From Planktothrix rubescens CCAP 1459/22 (GTDB taxonomy: Bacteria > Cyanobacteriota > Cyanobacteriia > Cyanobacteriales > Microcoleaceae), in contig LR882958.1 of assembly GCA_904830895.1 (NCBI GenBank), forward strand, positions 2,474,001 through 2,538,000: 64,000 nt of DNA. Reading direction: 5' to 3'. The notes below the pieces were generated by a model. The model made no database searches. It was not told the origin of the DNA and saw nothing but the letters and a program-made list of their open reading frames with translations. Below are positions 36,264-44,647 of this stretch, piece after piece. Position 1 is the first letter of the stretch. Every line of letters begins with the position of its first letter. The translations under genes were made by a program, and so were the position numbers.

Positions 36264-37433
36264 ATGAATCATCTCAAAATTATTATTATCGGTGCAGGAA
36301 TTGGTGGTTTAACCGCAGGTTTAACCCTAAAACGGGCAGGATATACCGTAGAAATTTATGAAAAAACCAGCGAAATTCGTCCCGCCGGGGCAGGAATTTC
36401 TATTTGGTCAAATGGGGTTAAAGTTCTGAATAGTTTAGGTTTGGGGGATGAAATTGCCAAAATCGGTGGTCAGATGGATAGGATGGAATATCGCAGTCAT
36501 ACCGATAAATTATTAAATCAAATTAATCTCAATCCTGTGACCGAAACCGTAGGACAGCGACCCTATCCCGTGTCTCGAACGGAATTACAATCCCTGCTTT
36601 TAAACGCCTTTAATAATAATCTTGAAACCGTTAAACTGAATGCTCAATGTATTGGCGTTGAACAGAATACCCAGGGCGTGACCGCCTATTTTGCCAATGG
36701 ATATCAAACCAGTGCAGACCTATTAATTGCCGCCGATGGCATTCATTCTCAATTACGGGATTATGTGGTCGGTCATCCGGTAGAATTGCGTTATGCCGAT
36801 TATGTTAATTGGAATGGTTTAATTAAAATTAATCCCGATTTAGGAGATAAAAATACTTGGGTTATTTATGTTGGCGAAGGCAAACGCGCTTCGATGATGC
36901 CCATAGGAAATAACCGATTTTATTACTTTTTTGGTTGTCCGATGGCAAGGGGAACAATTGTTGAACCAGATTATCGTCAACGGGAGTTAAAATCAATTTT
37001 TGCCCGATGGCCGTCTCCAGTTCAATCTTTAATAGAAAATCTCAATCCCCAGGAATTAAACCGTTTAGAAATTCATGATTTAGACCCCTTAGAAACAATC
37101 GTTAAAGGTCGAGTTGCACTGTTAGGAGATGCCGCCCATGCTTCCACCCCAACCCTCGGACAAGGCGGCTGTCAAGCCATGGAAGATGCAGAAATATTAT
37201 CTCGATTTCTATTAACTACTAATTTAGGAGTAGAATATGCTTTAAAACGATATGAATCTGAACGCAAAGAACGGACTTCAACCCTAGTTCTCAAAGCCCG
37301 AAAACGAGCCGATATGATTTATGGAAAAGACCCCCATTTAACCCAACAATGGTATCAACAACTCCAACAAGAAACCGAACAGGATGTTACCAATGCTTTA
37401 TCTAAAACCATCCTAGGCGGCCCCTTTCACTAA
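36264..37433 (+). CDS. hpxO: FAD-dependent urate hydroxylase
   Basis: A 389-residue flavoprotein monooxygenase related to HpxO, which converts urate to 5-hydroxyisourate with NADH and O2. FAD motifs are IIIIGAGIGGLTAGLTL (residues 5-21), the DG motif LLIAADGIHSQLRD, and VALLGDAAHASTPTLGQGGC. Length and overall pattern fit HpxO rather than salicylate hydroxylases, and the next two genes encode the following enzymes, 5-hydroxyisourate hydrolase and OHCU decarboxylase, which makes the assignment firm. It is the first clear gene of the purine catabolic run. Confidence 0.92.
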   Translation: MNHLKIIIIGAGIGGLTAGLTLKRAGYTVEIYEKTSEIRPAGAGISIWSNGVKVLNSLGLGDEIAKIGGQMDRMEYRSHTDKLLNQINLNPVTETVGQRPYPVSRTELQSLLLNAFNNNLETVKLNAQCIGVEQNTQGVTAYFANGYQTSADLLIAADGIHSQLRDYVVGHPVELRYADYVNWNGLIKINPDLGDKNTWVIYVGEGKRASMMPIGNNRFYYFFGCPMARGTIVEPDYRQRELKSIFARWPSPVQSLIENLNPQELNRLEIHDLDPLETIVKGRVALLGDAAHASTPTLGQGGCQAMEDAEILSRFLLTTNLGVEYALKRYESERKERTSTLVLKARKRADMIYGKDPHLTQQWYQQLQQETEQDVTNALSKTILGGPFH

Positions 37434-37439
37434 AAGAAA

Positions 37440-37504
37440 AGAAACCGGGTTTCTAAAAAAATCTTGATTTGAGTTAATAGACCATAATTAGAAACCCGGT
37501 TTCT
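37440..37504. repeat. Paired palindromes between hpxO and uraH
   Basis: AGAAACCGGGTTTCT (37440-37454) and AGAAACCCGGTTTCT (37490-37504) are each near-palindromic and are inverted with respect to each other across a 35-base AT-rich spacer. They can fold singly or together. The unit resembles small dispersed palindromes of cyanobacteria; a role as partial terminator or processing site within the operon is possible. Confidence 0.75.
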
Positions 37505-37539
37505 GAGGTATTATTAATTTTAACCCTTAACTTTTTCCT

Positions 37540-37902
37540 ATGGTTGGTAAACTCACAACTCATGTATTAGACACAGCCCAAGGTCGTCCAGTTGCCCATT
37601 TAAAGATTGAATTATGGCAAATTAATTCAGAAATAGGAGAACGAACCCTTCTCAAAACTTCTATTACAAATAAGGATGGTAGAACCGATATCCCCCTATT
37701 AACAGAAACCGAATTAAATCAGGGAATTTATGAATTAGTCTTTGCCGTTGGGGACTATTTTAAAACCCAATATGAATCCCTAGATTATCCCTTATTTTTA
37801 GATAATATTCCGATTCGATTTGGCATTGCTAACCCCACCGTTGCCTATCACGTTCCCCTATTAGTTTCTCCCTGGTCTTATAGTACCTATCGAGGCAGTT
37901 AA
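37540..37902 (+). CDS. uraH: 5-Hydroxyisourate hydrolase
   Basis: A 120-residue transthyretin-like enzyme that opens the ring of 5-hydroxyisourate to give OHCU. Signature sequences are KLTTHVLDTAQGRPVAHLKI at the start (catalytic His in THVLD), the VAYHVPLLVSPWSYSTYRGS ending with the conserved YRGS tetrapeptide, and RFGI in the middle. A homotetramer in known members. It is placed after hpxO and 5 bases before uraD, in the order of the pathway. Confidence 0.96.
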   Translation: MVGKLTTHVLDTAQGRPVAHLKIELWQINSEIGERTLLKTSITNKDGRTDIPLLTETELNQGIYELVFAVGDYFKTQYESLDYPLFLDNIPIRFGIANPTVAYHVPLLVSPWSYSTYRGS

Positions 37903-37907
37903 ACATC

Positions 37908-38411
37908 ATGCAAACCTATTCCTTATCCCAAGTTAATCAAATGACTAAAGCGGAATTTATCGCAGTATTAGGAACTATTTTTGAAGCATCTCCTTGGGTG
38001 GCAGAACAGGCGGAATTAAAACGACCCTTTGAGACTATAGAAATATTATATAAAACTATGGTTGCCATCGTTAAAAATAGTAATTCACAACAACAATTAG
38101 CCTTAATTCGCACCCATCCCGACTTAGGAAGTAAAGCAAAAATGGCAGAATCTTCAGTCAAAGAACAAGCCGGAGTTGGGTTAGACCGTCTAACATCTGC
38201 CGAATATCAATACTTTCATCAACTCAACCAAACCTATAAAGATAAATTCGGGTTTCCCTTTATTATTGCCGTTAAAAATCATACCAAAACCAGTATTTTA
38301 GCGGCGTTTGAACAACGGTTAAATCATTCTATTGAAGCCGAAAAAATAACCGCCCTAGAAGAAATTTATAAAATCGCCCAATTTCGTCTTTATGAAAAAA
38401 CAGTTCGCTAA
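37908..38411 (+). CDS. uraD: 2-oxo-4-hydroxy-4-carboxy-5-ureidoimidazoline (OHCU) decarboxylase
   Basis: A 167-residue helical enzyme that decarboxylates OHCU to S-allantoin. Conserved stretches are LGTIFEASPWVAEQA, the active-site HPDLGSKAKMAESSVKEQAG, and GLDRLTSAEYQYFHQLNQTY with FGFPFIIAVKNHTK. Start and spacing (5 bases after uraH) show co-translation. No allantoinase gene follows in the window, so later steps must be encoded elsewhere or allantoin is the end product. Confidence 0.95.
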   Translation: MQTYSLSQVNQMTKAEFIAVLGTIFEASPWVAEQAELKRPFETIEILYKTMVAIVKNSNSQQQLALIRTHPDLGSKAKMAESSVKEQAGVGLDRLTSAEYQYFHQLNQTYKDKFGFPFIIAVKNHTKTSILAAFEQRLNHSIEAEKITALEEIYKIAQFRLYEKTVR

Positions 38412-38702
38412 CAGCCAGAATCCTACCCCGTATCTATCGGTAGTATGGGCAATCTCCCTGTGGTTGCACCTAAAGATTGTGTGGTTAGTCCTAGCTATAA
38501 TATTTAGTAGTAACACCAGGCAGAAAACTATACTGACCATATTAGTTGCCGACAACGTGCTTCCGGGGCTGAGTTTAGACGATTAACTGCTCGGATGGCT
38601 TCTCATCCAATTTGAGCAAAACTGTCCTAAATTGATTCTCCAGCATAAGAAAAACCCTGTAATGTAAGAAATCAAGAATACTAAAAACACGGAGTTAATT
38701 AG
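38412..38702. other. Gene-free stretch between uraD and the antitoxin
   Basis: A 291-base region with a possible short remnant on the plus strand near 38529-38613 (YTDHISCRQRASGAEFRRLT, then ARMASHPI and a stop), with no start codon; I cannot name its family. The right end carries the toxin-antitoxin promoter. Nothing else is seen. Confidence 0.3.
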
Positions 38703-38960
38703 ATGAACAAAATTACCTTAGAAATTCCTGACCAATTAATGAATCTAATCCGAGACAAATCAGAATCTATAGAATCTATTTTACTCAAAGCATTAGAGGA
38801 TTATTTGACCAAAGAATCTTTAGATATTACTAAAACAAAAACTTGGGAACTTTGCGGTAGTTTAGAAATACCCAATCCCGAACCAGAATTTATTGTTAGT
38901 GAGAAAAAGTCAGAATTATCCACTAACTACGCTGAAAAGATTGATCAAATTTTATATTAA
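38703..38960 (+). CDS. Antitoxin-like protein of a PIN toxin-antitoxin pair
   Basis: An 85-residue protein with an N-terminal strand-helix-helix pattern (MNKITLEIPDQLMNLIRDKS) of the kind found in many cyanobacterial VapB-like antitoxins, and an acidic disordered tail that would wrap the toxin. It ends 9 bases before a PIN-domain gene, the standard antitoxin-first order. Antitoxin function is inferred from size, order and the partner. Confidence 0.75.
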   Translation: MNKITLEIPDQLMNLIRDKSESIESILLKALEDYLTKESLDITKTKTWELCGSLEIPNPEPEFIVSEKKSELSTNYAEKIDQILY

Positions 38961-38969
38961 AGTAGGATT

Positions 38970-39386
38970 ATGAATCAAGAAATAATTGTTGATACATCAG
39001 CTTTAATTGCTTTTTTTGTTAAATCCGAAACTAACCATCAAATAGCCAAACAGTATGTATTAAACAATTATCATTATCGCTGGGTGATTTTAGAGACAGT
39101 CTTTGATGAAACTGTAACTTGGATTAGAACAAAAATTTCTAGTTCTGCTTCCATTAAAATTGGTCAAATCTTAAGAACTGAACATCGCTATGTTAATATT
39201 TCCAATGAAGATGATCAGGCTATTTGGGAAGCCTTTTGTAAATATGATGACAAAAAATGGAGTTATACAGATTGTTCTATTTTAGTAATGGCAAATCGTC
39301 TCAATATTTTTGAAGTTTTTGCTTTTGATGAACATATACGCCAAATGAAAGGATTAGGGATTATTTGCCTTCCTAACCTCAAATAA
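38970..39386 (+). CDS. PIN-domain (VapC-like) ribonuclease toxin
   Basis: A 138-residue PIN protein. Acidic active-site residues are visible in IIVDTSALIAFFVKSE (D8), LETVFDETVTW, the YTDCSILVMANRLNI block and the AFDEHIRQMKGLGI ending, giving the usual four. VapC-like toxins cleave tRNA or rRNA and are neutralised by the protein from the gene just upstream. The pair sits between uraD and the guanine deaminase gene and interrupts an otherwise continuous purine catabolic run. Confidence 0.88.
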   Translation: MNQEIIVDTSALIAFFVKSETNHQIAKQYVLNNYHYRWVILETVFDETVTWIRTKISSSASIKIGQILRTEHRYVNISNEDDQAIWEAFCKYDDKKWSYTDCSILVMANRLNIFEVFAFDEHIRQMKGLGIICLPNLK

Positions 39387-39523
39387 ATGGTTTTAATATC
39401 ACACAATCAACAGAATCATCAATACTGATATGAAACAACCAAGGGACGTAAACTTAAAAACAAAGGTAATGCTATAATCACAGTTTAAATACACAACAGC
39501 TTCCCAACCTAAAATTCTCCTCA

Positions 39524-40852
39524 ATGATTACCCAGTTAAAACTATTTCGCTCATCGTTTTTAGACTTTATTGATGATCCTTTTTATGAATCAGAAGAAAC
39601 CAGCGTTCGTTATCTTGCCGATGGATTATTAGTTGTAGAATCTGGAATTATTATAGACTTCGATGATTATAACATTTTAAAAGACAAATATCAAGGGTTT
39701 ACTATTACCCATTATCCAGATTTATTAATATTACCAGGATTTATTGATACCCATATTCATTTTCCCCAAACTGAAATGATAGCATCCTATGGAGAACAAC
39801 TCTTAGAATGGTTAAATCAATATACTTTCCCCACAGAACGTAAATTTAGCAGTAAAGAATATGCTCAAAAAATAGCCTCTTTTTTCTTAGATGAACTCTT
39901 GAAAAATGGAACCACAACCGCCCTGGTTTTTGCCACGGTTTTTCCCCAGTCCGTTGATGCTTTTTTTGAAGAAGCCGAGCGCCGAAATTTACGCATGATT
40001 TCGGGTAAAGTGATGATGGATAGTCATGCGCCAGATTATTTAAAAGACACTCCCGAAACCTCCTATCAAGACAGCAAAAGATTAATCCAAACTTGGCATA
40101 AAAAAGGACGTTTACTCTATGCAATTACTCCCAGATTTGCCATAACTTCTAGTCGTGAACAGTTAAAAATAGCTGGAAAATTATTAACAGAATTTCCCGA
40201 TGTTTATTTACAAACCCATCTTTCAGAAAATCTCAAAGAAGTTGAATTTGTTGCCGGACTTTTTCCTGAAGCTCCAAACTATTTAGGGGTTTATGACCAA
40301 GCTGGTTTAGTCGGAGAACGTTCAATTTTTGCCCATAGTATTCATTTAACCCCGGATGAATTTAAACGGTTATCTGAAGCTAAATCTGCGATCGCATTTT
40401 GCCCCACTTCCAATTTATTCCTCGGTAGTGGACTGTTTAAACTCCATCAAGCTAAATCTAAAACCCATCCCATTAATGTCGGTTTGGGTAGCGATATTGG
40501 AGCGGGAACCAGTTTTTCCCTCCTCCAAACTGCTAATGAGGCCTACAAAGTCGCTCAACTACAAAATCAAACTCTTTCACCTTTTCAAGCCCTATTTTTA
40601 GCCACATTAGGAGGAGCAAAAGCTCTAAAATTAGAGGATAAAATTGGTAATTTTGACATCGGAAAAGAAGCGGATTTTATTGTTTTAGACTATAACTCGA
40701 CCCCGTTAATGAGATTGATAAATCAACAAATTTCCGAACCTCAAACCCGATTAAAAATTGCGGAAACTATCTTTAGTTTAGTTATATTAGGGGATGACCG
40801 AGCTATTCAAGCCACCTATATTATGGGAGAGAGGGCATATTCAAAAGAATAG
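39524..40852 (+). CDS. guaD: Guanine deaminase
   Basis: A 442-residue amidohydrolase that converts guanine to xanthine and ammonia. Zinc and substrate motifs: GFIDTHIHFPQTEMIASYGE, YLQTHLSENLKE, FAHSIHLTPDEF, CPTSNLFLGSGLF and GLGSDIGAGTSFSLLQTANE. The HFPQ following the HxH and the SDIGAGTS block are typical of GuaD as opposed to other amidohydrolases. It supplies xanthine to the pathway whose later steps (urate to allantoin) are encoded just upstream; the connecting xanthine dehydrogenase is not in the window. The start is ATG 39524. Confidence 0.95.
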   Translation: MITQLKLFRSSFLDFIDDPFYESEETSVRYLADGLLVVESGIIIDFDDYNILKDKYQGFTITHYPDLLILPGFIDTHIHFPQTEMIASYGEQLLEWLNQYTFPTERKFSSKEYAQKIASFFLDELLKNGTTTALVFATVFPQSVDAFFEEAERRNLRMISGKVMMDSHAPDYLKDTPETSYQDSKRLIQTWHKKGRLLYAITPRFAITSSREQLKIAGKLLTEFPDVYLQTHLSENLKEVEFVAGLFPEAPNYLGVYDQAGLVGERSIFAHSIHLTPDEFKRLSEAKSAIAFCPTSNLFLGSGLFKLHQAKSKTHPINVGLGSDIGAGTSFSLLQTANEAYKVAQLQNQTLSPFQALFLATLGGAKALKLEDKIGNFDIGKEADFIVLDYNSTPLMRLINQQISEPQTRLKIAETIFSLVILGDDRAIQATYIMGERAYSKE

Positions 40853-40886
40853 GATAAAATAAAATTAATAGACTTGCCAATTTTAA

Positions 40887-41034
40887 TATAGCAGTCGCCA
40901 GACCTATTAGGACAAAGAGTGATGCAGCAAAGCTAGACGGTGAAGTCTTTTCCTCCGGTGTTCCCTCCCCCCCTAGCCCCCCGTGCACGGGGGATTTGGG
41001 GGGGGCTGTTCCCTGTTCCCTGTTCCCTGCTATA
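40887..41034. mobile_element. TATA-ended miniature element, type 2, copy D (inverted)
   Basis: A 148-bp element from TATAGCAGTCGCC to TTCCCTGCTATA, in the opposite orientation to copy C. It contains the GC-rich palindromic core and a triplicated TGTTCCC heptamer near its right end. Its last base is the A of the ATG that starts the following gene. Confidence 0.85.
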
Positions 41035-41699
41035 TGAATCCTATCGCTATTGTTACGACTCCCGATGATACCCTGAATGTGCGTTCTACTCCTAACGGTG
41101 AAATTGTTGATATTTTAGGCGATGGAACCCAGGTTGAAATTAGTGGAGATTCTGTTAATATTGAGGGTGAAATCTGGACACCTATTGGGATAAATCGTTG
41201 GGTAGCTGCGAAATACTTAACGCTTATTGATGCCGAAATTTTAGCCATTCCAGGTGCTAAAATTATATCCACACAAACCGAGGAACAAATCGGAGGTGGT
41301 TTACAAGTTTATCAAACAAAATTACTGGATAATACAGGTACAATTATTAATACCGTGCGCTGTGTTTCTGGTCGCATTGGTCAACAAATTCCCTCGGATA
41401 TATCGGGTTCTCAAACTCCTTTACCCTTTGGGATTTATACCTTTGATGCTCCGGGTATCGTTGAAGATGCACCCGGAGAATTTGGCGGAGTTTGGTCAGC
41501 AATTACACCAACTTTTCCCACAGAAAGAGCGGGGTTAGGTGTACATTATGACCCCTCGGCTTTGTTATCTGTTTCTGAAACGGGAACATCGGGATGTTTA
41601 GCCACACCAACTATAGAAGAACGAGAGATAATGACAACATTTATTCTCGAATATCAACCCACCCATTTAATTGTTAAGAAACCAGAAAATCAAGATTGA
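41034..41699 (+). CDS. SH3b-domain protein with L,D-transpeptidase-like C-terminus
   Basis: A 221-residue protein from ATG 41034 (MNPIAIVTTPDDTLNVRSTP); the longer frame from 40983 translates the miniature element and is unlikely. Residues 1-60 form a bacterial SH3 domain (LNVRSTPNGEIVDIL, then RWVAAKYL). The C-terminal half contains GLGVHYDPSALLS and GTSGCLATPTIEER, a His followed after about fifteen residues by a Ser-Gly-Cys, the layout of the YkuD L,D-transpeptidase active site. There is no signal peptide, unusual for a wall enzyme. A cell-wall binding or cross-linking role is an inference. The stop overlaps ycf51 by 10 bases, tail to tail. Confidence 0.7.
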   Translation: MNPIAIVTTPDDTLNVRSTPNGEIVDILGDGTQVEISGDSVNIEGEIWTPIGINRWVAAKYLTLIDAEILAIPGAKIISTQTEEQIGGGLQVYQTKLLDNTGTIINTVRCVSGRIGQQIPSDISGSQTPLPFGIYTFDAPGIVEDAPGEFGGVWSAITPTFPTERAGLGVHYDPSALLSVSETGTSGCLATPTIEEREIMTTFILEYQPTHLIVKKPENQD

Positions 41700-42217
41700 A
41701 CTTGTTTTAAACGAGCTAGATTTTTCTCAAATATCTGAATGTCTAAGTTATCCTCCTGTTGTTCAATAACAGAACGTTTAACTTGACCCAAATAGAGTGG
41801 TTGAGAAACATTTGCATCGGGGTGAACAATAGTTCTAGCGCGAATTAATAGTGGTGCTTGAAATTGTCCTCCCCGTCCAGAGGAATATAAATCTGATGCC
41901 GCTTGACGTAAGGTGGCATCTAATTGAGTTTTGGTAATTTCCGGGGCAACCGCAATTACAATCTGTCTACTGCCATCATCAAATACCCGACTATAACGCG
42001 CTGCCCCAGGAACTTGAACATGATGAAATAAACCTAAACTCAAACCAAAAACTCCACCGGTTAGAACCCCTGTAAAGGAGGTAATTCCTACTAACCTAAA
42101 CCTAATTCCCCATTTAAAAATAAATGAGAAGATAGTAATTACAGCAAGAACTAAAGTAGCAATTCCTATCCATTTAGAAAAGTTTAGCAATTCTGCTGTT
42201 GATAATGAGAAGTCCAT
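41690..42217 (-). CDS. ycf51: Ycf51 family membrane protein
   Basis: A 175-residue protein with two N-terminal membrane spans (WIGIATLVLAVITIFSFIF and LVGITSFTGVLTGGVFGLSL) and a cytoplasmic or lumenal domain, GLFHHVQVPGAARYSRVFDD to the end. It matches the cyanobacterial/plastid Ycf51 family in length and in the HHVQVPGAARYS block. The function is not established. It converges with the SH3-domain gene, overlapping by 10 bases. Confidence 0.88.
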   Translation of the reverse strand: MDFSLSTAELLNFSKWIGIATLVLAVITIFSFIFKWGIRFRLVGITSFTGVLTGGVFGLSLGLFHHVQVPGAARYSRVFDDGSRQIVIAVAPEITKTQLDATLRQAASDLYSSGRGGQFQAPLLIRARTIVHPDANVSQPLYLGQVKRSVIEQQEDNLDIQIFEKNLARLKQVQS

Positions 42218-42376
42218 GACAGTGATTAAAGAAACAACATCTAAACTTATAGCTTAATCTTAAAAGAGTCACTTTGGATATTATATTATTTATAGTTAAC
42301 CCTAAAATCATGGCAGGGGTTTGGTCTCCAAACCATCAAGAGGGTTGAACTTGAAGACTAAACCCCATACTTGGGA

Positions 42377-43159
42377 TTATACTTTCGGAGGAAGTGGGGG
42401 TTTTTGTTGGGGTGGAACACTCAAATTTTGAACAAATGGGAGTAAATCTGAGGGAAGCACAACAATGGTTGTTGTATTATTTTCTACCCCAATTTCCGAG
42501 AGCATTTGTAACCGTCTTAACTCCAGGGCGGCGGGATTTGCCATAATTAATTGAGAGGCTTCTGCTAATTTAATCGAGGCTTCTTGTTCGGCTTCCGCCT
42601 TAATTAAACGCGAACGTTTTTCTCGAAGTGCTTCTGCTACTTTTGCCATAGCTCGTTGCATAGAAGTAGGAATTTCCACATCTTTCATTTCCACTCTTTC
42701 AATCACAACTCCCCAAGATTCAGTCATTTCATCCACGAGTTCTTGAATTTTCTGATTAATCTTATCTCGATTTTGTAAAACATCATCAAGACTACTTTGA
42801 CCAATGACATTCCGCAGGGTTGTTAAGGCAGCTTGATAAACTGCTTTTTCATAACTTTCCACCTTAACAATTGCCTTGGAAGGATCAATTAAACGGTAAT
42901 AAAGAACTGCATTTACTCGAATGGTTACACTATCAGATGTGATGGTTTCTTGCGGTTCTATATCAACGGTTTTGGTTCTAATATCCACTTGAATTTTTTG
43001 ATCAAATACTGGAATAATCCAATATAAACCCGGCCCCTTAACCGATTGAATTCGCCCCAATCTAAAAACAACTCCCCGTTGATATTCTCGATCTAACTTA
43101 AAGCCGGAAATGGTTAAATAAGCTAATAGAATAAAGAAAGAGCCAAAGAAATAATTCAT
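42377..43159 (-). CDS. Slipin/stomatin-like SPFH protein
   Basis: A 260-residue membrane protein: an N-terminal membrane segment (YFFGSFFILLAYLTISGFKL), then the SPFH/band 7 domain (YQRGVVFRLGRIQSVKGPGL, WIIPVFDQKIQVDIRT, NAVLYYRLIDPSKAIVKVES, LRNVIGQSSLDDVLQNRDKI), a helical coiled-coil stretch (REKRSRLIKAEAEQEASIKL) and a Pro-rich tail. Slipins scaffold membrane microdomains and often pair with an NfeD protease, which is not adjacent here. Start ATG 43159. Confidence 0.93.
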   Translation of the reverse strand: MNYFFGSFFILLAYLTISGFKLDREYQRGVVFRLGRIQSVKGPGLYWIIPVFDQKIQVDIRTKTVDIEPQETITSDSVTIRVNAVLYYRLIDPSKAIVKVESYEKAVYQAALTTLRNVIGQSSLDDVLQNRDKINQKIQELVDEMTESWGVVIERVEMKDVEIPTSMQRAMAKVAEALREKRSRLIKAEAEQEASIKLAEASQLIMANPAALELRRLQMLSEIGVENNTTTIVVLPSDLLPFVQNLSVPPQQKPPLPPKV

Positions 43160-43313
43160 GGTTTTTTGATCTCCAATCTCAACTCCATTATAAACAGTAC
43201 CAGAAGTTAAGCCTAATTTCTTAATATTATTTTATGATTAGGAGAATTAATTTTTATGATATAATTTTACACCAGTTTGGTAATTTTTGGGAGAATCCCA
43301 AATTAAAATTTTT

Positions 43314-44579
43314 ATGAATCCTTTGTCCTCAGAATCATCACCTGCTGTTTCTAACTCCGTTGATGCGCTATTAATCTTGCGAGGAATTGCCTGTTTAGTC
43401 GTTGTATTATTTCATTGTAGTATTTCACGGGAATTAATTATTTATCCCCCCTATGATTTTTCTTGGTTACTATTAGGAGATGGAATTGTTGCCGTCTGGA
43501 TATTTTTTGCCCTTTCAGGATATTTAATGGGCAAAGCCTTTTATACCTATCGATATTTACCCACGGTATCGGGATATAAAGCGTTTTTTATGAATCGAGT
43601 TTTAAGGATTTGTCCTCTTTATTACTTTTCCGTATTAATTACGGCAATTTTTGTTTATCCTGAAATTTTAAAAGCGGAAAAATGGTTTGAATTATTCAGG
43701 ATTCTAACTTTTACCTATACCTTTCCTTTGCCTTTATCCCCTAATCATCCAGATTTTAATTTTAATCCAGTGATTTGGTCATTATCAACGGAAGTTCAAT
43801 TTTATTTAATTGTACCCTTTTTATATACAGCGTTTCGACCCATTCTGGTTAATCGAACTAAAATTTTAATTACCGCCCTAGCCATTATTGGGTTTACATC
43901 AATTTGTCGAGGTTTTGCGTTACTTTTCTTTCCCCATCATACCTCCCTTGTCCTCAACTTAGATGTGTTCTTATCTGGTTTTTTACTCAATGCTTGGTTT
44001 CAGTGTAAACCTATAAAAAATATTCAGACTTCAATTTTTATGCCTTTCAGAAAACGGTTTAAAAATTTAATCTCTTTAAAAGTAATTGCTATTTTAGCTA
44101 TGATAGGTTTATATCTAATTTCAGCCTATCATGGCTACCATCAAGAATTATGGAATGTTGCAACTCGTCCAGCCACATTAATGCAAAGAAGCCTATTTAT
44201 TACTCCATTTAGTTATTATTTTATGCCTGTAATCACTGGAATTTGTACAACATTCTTTATCTATGCTTTTGAGCGGAATGGTCAGTATAATAATAGAGTA
44301 AAAAACAAAAAATTATCTTTTGAAACCTGTCTGGAAAATCCAGTTAGAGTGTTGGAAATTATGGGAGTATTATCCTATGGAATTTATTTATGGCATTATC
44401 ATATTATCCAAAAAATAGCTCCCATTGTTCAAGTTACTGACCCCTTAACCACATTTTTTCATAAACTCTCCGTCGTTGTGATTTTATCCGTTATTTTATC
44501 TGCTGTTACTTATTCTTTGGTGGAAGTTCCCTATGCGAAATTAAAAAAATATAATTCTTCACAATCATCAAAATACTAA
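43314..44579 (+). CDS. Acyltransferase 3 family membrane protein
   Basis: A 421-residue protein with about ten membrane spans. ATG 43314 (MNPLSSESSP) is preferred to a TTG nine codons earlier. Family features: LLILRGIACLVVVLFHCSIS with the conserved Arg and His, WIFFALSGYLMGKAFYTYR, RILRI-like FMNRVLRICPLYYFSVLITA, WSLSTEVQFYLIVPFLY with the Glu, and LSYGIYLWHYHIIQKIAP near the end. Such enzymes O-acylate surface glycans, antibiotics or peptidoglycan; the target is unknown. Confidence 0.9.
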   Translation: MNPLSSESSPAVSNSVDALLILRGIACLVVVLFHCSISRELIIYPPYDFSWLLLGDGIVAVWIFFALSGYLMGKAFYTYRYLPTVSGYKAFFMNRVLRICPLYYFSVLITAIFVYPEILKAEKWFELFRILTFTYTFPLPLSPNHPDFNFNPVIWSLSTEVQFYLIVPFLYTAFRPILVNRTKILITALAIIGFTSICRGFALLFFPHHTSLVLNLDVFLSGFLLNAWFQCKPIKNIQTSIFMPFRKRFKNLISLKVIAILAMIGLYLISAYHGYHQELWNVATRPATLMQRSLFITPFSYYFMPVITGICTTFFIYAFERNGQYNNRVKNKKLSFETCLENPVRVLEIMGVLSYGIYLWHYHIIQKIAPIVQVTDPLTTFFHKLSVVVILSVILSAVTYSLVEVPYAKLKKYNSSQSSKY

Positions 44580-44612
44580 CATCCATAATCAACAAACTAA
44601 AATCCAACTAAA

Positions 44613-44644
44613 CCCATTACCTATTACCCATTACCTATTACCCA
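44613..44644. repeat. Heptamer tandem repeat (CCCATTA/CCTATTA)
   Basis: Four alternating heptamers CCCATTA and CCTATTA. Related units occur at 20145-20171 (GGTAATA/GGTAATG) and 48759-48791 (GGGAATA/GGGCAAT). These are typical intergenic short repeats of filamentous cyanobacteria. Confidence 0.8.
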
Positions 44645-44647
44645 TCT

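Noticed and set aside
40983-41033. Upstream extension of the SH3-domain gene (MHGGFGGGCSLFPVPCY).
   Set aside because: These codons are the translated miniature element D; the family-like protein starts at 41034.
44613-44644. Short regularly spaced repeats considered as a CRISPR array.
   Set aside because: The units are 7 bases with no spacers; they are heptamer tandem repeats. No CRISPR-type array or cas gene is present in the window.
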